64,000 bases of DNA from Podospora bellae-mahoneyi (lineage: Eukaryota > Ascomycota > Sordariomycetes > Sordariales > Podosporaceae), in assembly GCF_035222275.1 (NCBI RefSeq), contig NC_085885.1, positions 3,658,001 through 3,722,000 on the forward strand. Direction: 5' to 3'. This document shows positions 59,485-64,000 of the stretch, piece after piece. The translations under genes were made by a program, and so were the position numbers. The notes below the pieces were generated by a model, which did no database searches, was not told the DNA's origin, and was given only the letters and a program-made list of their open reading frames with translations. The first letter of the stretch is position 1, and each line of letters starts with the position of its first letter.

Positions 59485-60284
59485 TAGTCTCGAGAACCCC
59501 AGCTCAGTGTGTATCTGATTGTGTAGATAACGGCCGAGTTTTCGAGTTATGGCGGTCAGCGCCACAAATTTAGCAATCTCTTAACCGTAACCCCCCAGTG
59601 GGCGGGCTGGGATGTCTCCCTGAGACACGTGGGGGGAGGGAGGAGTTGGAGAGGGAGGGGGGGGAGGAGGGGCAATTGCCGCATTGAGGAACCGGGCCCT
59701 AACCCGACTTCTGTTAAGTTCCAGCGGCATCGGTCGAGTTGGGCAGCTTGTGTGCGTCGCCCGCGAGAATGCGAGTAGTCATGGTATGATAAGACAAAGA
59801 CAGCCTAGTCTGCTGGTATGGATGAGGTATGGCAACTTGGCTCTTTAGTTTTGGTCTTTATTAGCCGCTTTCGGTCAGGCAAATGTCTAGATGGTGGGAA
59901 CTGGAAAGAATAGAATTTTCTCTGCCCAGCGGCCTGTGTATGATGACACTACCTGTCATAAGGCAACTGGTACAAGACTGCCATTCACCACGCATGAACT
60001 ACGGTAGATTGGCCACGGGTTGTGATTGGCTGGTTTAGTGTGGATTCTCCTGTTGCGGGTCCCCTTATGACCATGTGAGCATATTCCTGAATCTCTGGCA
60101 CAGCCAAGCGGGGACCCGGGCAGAAGACCAGGCTTCTCTATGTTGCAATTCAAAGAGGACTGGAAGAAAACAAGCTTTAGCATTGGGCAGAATCATGGAC
60201 TGTGGCTTGTAGACTGAAACCTTGTGCAACGGACACAGCTTGGGCTAAGCTACAAAACACCACTTATCCACATACCTAACCATC
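59485..60284. promoter_or_regulatory. promoter region of the Zn2Cys6 gene
   Basis: Between the zinc-cluster gene and the upstream tyrosinase gene, both on the minus strand. It includes G-rich tracts (59620-59680) and the tyrosinase 3' UTR. No specific site could be assigned. Confidence 0.45.
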
Positions 60285-61310
60285 CTACACAAACTCATAA
60301 CACAAATAACCCCCCTTGATATCCATCACATCCGCCACCGTCGCATTCGGAATGATTCCCAACGAAGACATGACATGCCCCAAAGTAATCTCCTTGCCCC
60401 CATCACCACTCATCGGATCCGGCGTCACGGCCAAAATCTCAGCAGTAGGCTTCCCCCACATGGCAGATTCCACCTCCATACCACCCGGAAACTCGGAAAA
60501 CCCCACCGCCGGATCCTGCGCGTTGAGCCCGCTGATGTCCTTGAGCCTCGTATTGAGATCTTTCTTCTGCCAGTCCCACCACATCTTGTCCACGAAGCCG
60601 TGATGCAAAAAGAACAACGGGTCGCCTGACGAGGTGATTGAGTCCCCGTCCATCATTGCCAGCGCCATGTGCCCGACGAGATGAGGGCCCGAGTAGATGG
60701 CGTCCAGTGCCTGGCTGTAGGTTGGCCCGCTGATCGCCGAGGCGACATAGGTGGCACCACACTGTGTGCTGAGGGCGTTGGTGATGCGCCGGTTGACGCA
60801 GCGAGGTTGTGACTTGAACCCTGGGCCGATATTGACGGTGAGGTTTGCAAAAGGGCCATCAGCCACGCAGTTCTTTGAGCCTTTACCGGTGCCGCCGAAG
60901 CCAGTGACGGGATCGAAGACGGGGCTGGAGGAGAATTTGCCTGCGTCACGGGTCTCGTCCCAGTAGGGGAGGGGGCCAGAGTAGCCGCATTCTTTGAGGA
61001 GGAAGGCGAGGATGTTGATGTAGTACCGGTGATATGGGAGGAACTGGCCCGTGGTGTGGATTTGCAGGGCGTGAATTTGGTGAAGAGAGACAAGTTCGTC
61101 CCAGCGGGTTTTGGCGCCGGGGAGGCGGTTGAGCTTTTGGGGAGATTTGAGAAGGCAGGCGTTGGCGGCGAGGTAGGCTTTCTTGTCGGCTTCTTTCATG
61201 TCATGCCATGAAGGACGTTTCTGCGGGTTGGTGCATGCTGTGGCTGCGGGCACGGCGGCGCTGAGAGCGGTGCTGGCCGTGAGCAGGGCGATGAAGAAAT
61301 CTCGGAGCAT
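60285..61310 (-). CDS. secreted tyrosinase-domain oxidase
   Basis: Single exon, 341 residues. The signal peptide MLRDFFIALLTASTALSAAV is followed by a short mature protein made almost only of the tyrosinase copper domain. CuA: LHQIHALQIHTTGQFLPYHR at residues 76-95 with His77, His85 and His94 as likely ligands, and LPYWDE after it. CuB: GPHLVGH with His210 and His214, then DPLFFLHHGFVDKMWWDW with His236 or His237. It lacks the long C-terminal activation domain of classical fungal tyrosinases, so it belongs to the short secreted class that includes catechol-oxidase-like and secondary-metabolism enzymes. It should oxidise phenols with copper and oxygen outside the cell. An N-linked sequon (NLT) is present. 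A downstream zinc-cluster gene on the same strand might regulate it, which is only a guess from position. Confidence 0.93.
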   Translation of the reverse strand: MLRDFFIALLTASTALSAAVPAATACTNPQKRPSWHDMKEADKKAYLAANACLLKSPQKLNRLPGAKTRWDELVSLHQIHALQIHTTGQFLPYHRYYINILAFLLKECGYSGPLPYWDETRDAGKFSSSPVFDPVTGFGGTGKGSKNCVADGPFANLTVNIGPGFKSQPRCVNRRITNALSTQCGATYVASAISGPTYSQALDAIYSGPHLVGHMALAMMDGDSITSSGDPLFFLHHGFVDKMWWDWQKKDLNTRLKDISGLNAQDPAVGFSEFPGGMEVESAMWGKPTAEILAVTPDPMSGDGGKEITLGHVMSSLGIIPNATVADVMDIKGGYLCYEFV

Positions 61311-62429
61311 GATGCCGACTTTTTGGGTTCACTTTAGAGTCCAAGCCAGGCAGGACATTTTGGCGGTGCATTCGAGTTCAGATATAGATTTTCAGCATTT
61401 GACTGGTTTGTGCGTGTGCCCCAGTTGTCTCAGACGATGGAATCATGGATATTGACATACCTACATCAACTGTGCCAACAGAAATTGAATCTTCGGTTGC
61501 GGATAAATCTTGGCTGGCCATCTCCCCACAAAAGCAATTTCCAAGTGCCGCCCGTTCCTGCCGAGCGCTGTTGATTAGCAGCAGAGTATTATTTGGAGTA
61601 TTTGCTTCCGAGCTTTTTCTGCGGTTGGTGGCTTCATGTTAACCCCATTGGTGCGCATCTACAACACATAGCCTGTCATATTCAGTATTACGTGGCCAAG
61701 GAATTGAGGCTAGATTTCTGTTGTTCTTACAGTACAAATACATCTTCAGTCAGGTGTTGAGAGCAAGTCGGCGCTCTGAGGTGGTATCTTCATCTCCTCC
61801 TTCATCCTCTTCCCACTCTGCATCCTCTTTCGGGCCATCCACTTCGGGATCATCCGTGATACTAAGAAACTTTCTTCTCGCTTCCAAATGTGACCTTTCT
61901 CCCGCCCTTAGAACGGTGTTTGTAGTACGTCGTCGTGGGCTCGAATCACCAGGCGATATATCATCAAAAGTTGAGGAGGAAAACGTTATATTGTGAAAAG
62001 AAGAGGATTACCCGCCAAAGCTGAGCAAAGCCTACAAATTATCGTCCTCCACCAATCCCCACTTATAGCCCCACATGTTCCAACACCCTATATTATATCG
62101 AAAGGAGTTTTCAAACTGCTCAAAGTAATGCTTGGGTGTGCAGCGCTCGTGACCAGGCATGTATGTGAACCTGGAACAGTACTCAACCTGCAGTTTCAAA
62201 AGGGCTGTTAAAGCTTTCCCTGGTAGTAAGTATGTTGTCTCCTCGAGCCGGGTCGTCTTTACTGGCTGGGTCGAAGTTCCCCATCCCGTCTTCTGACCAT
62301 TTCTGGGGTATGCTGGAGAGGAGGATAGCGTCACACTTCAGTCCAGCCTTTCCTCCATCAGCATCCGACGGAGAAGACTCGTGACAATGACCCTTCCACT
62401 TTCCTGGGGCGATTCTACCAAAGGTCTCA
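61311..62429. other. intergenic, tyrosinase promoter side
   Basis: No gene seen on either strand. 62030-62330 on the minus strand has a frame reading LKLQVEYCSRFTYMPGHERC and ending VEDDNL, which might be a decayed 3' part of BTB copy F but could not be matched. Confidence 0.4.
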
Positions 62430-63400
62430 TCTCTGAACCCCACACACACGGCCCCGCTCGAGGGACTCGGAACGGTTGCTGTCTATGAGCTCTGGAATGA
62501 GGTCAATAACGCTGGAAAAGATGGCAAACAAACGGGCTGGGTAGTACATACCTGGAAGGTCCGGCAGTTCACAATCCATTTCTCCTGGTGTTGTGAGCAA
62601 GAGACCTAGATCTCAGTTGTCGTCCTCGGTTCTAAGTAATCACTCTTTGATTTCCTCGTTTTGGGATTGGCTGGTGTCTCCAGACCTAGTCTGCTGTTCC
62701 GATCCTTCCTCTTTTGTTGTAGCTGCTTCCTCGCTTCCACTTTGCTCAACCTGATCGGATTCAGCAGGAGCTGGGACAAAACAAGCTCGAAGAATGAAGT
62801 CTTTAAACTGCATCAAATACAACTTCTCAACACCAAGTTCCAGCCAATACGCATCATCCACACTCTTTCTTCTGTCCTGAACTCTTCTTCCGATCTGTCT
62901 CGTATAGCCTTGAGCCATCGCGAAACCCAGGGGCCGAGCTTCCGAGATAGGGCGTATTTGTCCGCCAACACAAGGATGCGGTATACTTCCTCTGTCGACG
63001 GAGATGAAGGAACAGATTCGAAATTGCCGTGCGTGATATGGAACAGGGTTTACATATTGTGGGGTGAGTCCTGAGGCAATGGCACGGTCTCCAAGACAGA
63101 CCGGATGAGGAAGATGGCTTCCATGATTCTGCCCAGAGTCCTCCAAATAGCATCGCCTTGAATGCCGGAGAAGACCGCTGCAGGGTTCAGGAGCACACAT
63201 GAAAGTTTGTTGGGTTTTCGGATTCTAGGGCGCTGCCGGTGCGCAGTATTAGATCGCCATCTGGGCGACCAAGACGGTTGTGACCCCTTCGATATGGGGC
63301 TCCCGCAGTTGATGGCGTTGGTGTCGTAGCATTGACATTTTGTGAAGTCTGTTTTTCTTGAGATAAAAGGAGAAGAGGAATCTGGTAAGCGAGTCATTTC
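62430..63400 (-). pseudogene. BTB/POZ pseudogene (copy F)
   Basis: Family segments appear on the minus strand in the right order but in several frames: PDGDLILRTGSALESENPTN near 63270-63220, SSPAFKAMLFGGLWAESWKP near 63170-63110, LFHITHGNFESV near 63020, EEVYRILVLADKYALSRKLG with PWVSRWL near 62990-62900, and LELGVEKLYLMQFKDFIL near 62840-62790. A Ser/Glu/Gln-rich linker then runs to a stop at 62640. A later splice acceptor-like site near 62518 opens VIDLIPELIDSNRSESLERG. Stops follow HVCS and the LRSCI segment, and at least three frame changes are needed. It lies 13 kb from the main BTB cluster and is a decayed relative. Confidence 0.68.
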
Positions 63401-64000
63401 GAGGGATTGGTGAAGCTGATGCTGCCTTGCTGGTGCACTGTCAGGTTGTCAGCTCCATGCCATCCGATTGCTCTCTAGTGGCATGCCAAGCCCCTTTCTC
63501 CAGTCCACGTATTCGACCCTAACCCGCCAAGGCGACCAGCCTTTCATCTCTGCTACATTTTATGGAATGAACTCGACAGTTTGTAGGAAAGGTAGTGTTC
63601 ATTCCAGTGGATGGTATCAGCTGATGTTGAGAGAGTCGGATTTCCAGTTGTCAAGAGTGTTGTTCTGTGTTGATCGGCGTTAGCAGCCACTCTCGGAATT
63701 TGCTGAGATGTTCTTGTCGATAAAAAGATACGGCAGCCTGTTAAGAAAAGGTCCAATACTGTGACTCGCACTGCTTCAGCCTCAACCGCTGTTTTGGGTA
63801 AAGTTATCACGACCTCTAGAAAGCTGAATCCCTGACCGACCAGGAACTGTGAAGAGGAGAGTTATGACGTCATATGGCCGGTAAAAGTGCGCTAGACTGG
63901 AAGAGGCATGCCAAGAGGCCAACACGCGCCACAGCCGCCCGTTGAGATGGATCTCTGCCAGGATATCCCATGTGATCAGGGGAACAACGATACCATGAAC
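63401..64000. other. right edge, no gene recognised
   Basis: 5' side of the damaged BTB copy F. The frame at 63553-63810 (-) has no recognisable domain. A gene continuing beyond the window cannot be excluded. Confidence 0.45.

Overview
The window looks like nuclear DNA of a filamentous ascomycete, most likely a Sordariomycete. Genes lie on both strands and carry short introns (about 50-70 nt) with GTRNGT donors and CTRAC-type branch sites. The proteins are fungal in type: Prp22, a 2-methylcitrate synthase, an NsdD-type GATA factor, a Zn2Cys6/DUF3425 factor and DUF6604. The species cannot be named from sequence alone. All exon structures were assembled by eye from reading frames, splice signals and protein family knowledge.

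Layout. 0.6-11.8 kb holds three housekeeping-like genes: a Pmp3/Sna-type membrane peptide (-), the spliceosomal helicase Prp22 (+) and an 1834-residue protein (+) pairing a sacsin-type GHKL ATPase with a NO VEIN C-terminal (DUF3883) domain. An intron-bearing tRNA-Gly(CCC) follows at 12.0 kb (-). 12.8-28.2 kb is rich in small secreted or membrane proteins, with a thioesterase-like hydrolase whose 5' end is out of frame because of a 16-bp tandem duplication, a conserved 509-residue unknown and a GATA factor. Two gene-poor stretches (22.4-27.4 and 28.2-31.9 kb) surround a DUF4360 secreted protein.

31.9-43.0 kb is a metabolic block. 2-methylcitrate synthase (-) and a mitochondrial 2-methylisocitrate lyase (+) are divergent across a shared 966-bp promoter, so two steps of propionyl-CoA detoxification sit together. 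An SDR, a glutamine-synthetase-like enzyme and an acyl-CoA/4-coumarate-CoA-ligase-like enzyme ending in the peroxisomal signal AKL follow.

43.1-49.7 kb is a cluster of BTB/POZ paralogues: one intact gene and four damaged copies in both orientations, with a sixth damaged copy at 62.4-63.4 kb. Between them lie an AT-rich repeat-like stretch (50.1-50.8 kb), an ICL/PEP-mutase family enzyme, a secreted cysteine-rich protein, a single-pass membrane protein with a PPAY motif, a DUF6604 pseudogene, an orphan zinc-cluster fragment, a complete Zn2Cys6 regulator and a secreted tyrosinase.

No rRNA, CRISPR array or intact transposon was seen. The most interesting points are the divergent methylcitrate pair with repeated CCTCGG-type sites, the NO VEIN-like protein, the decaying BTB family and the duplication-frameshifted hydrolase.
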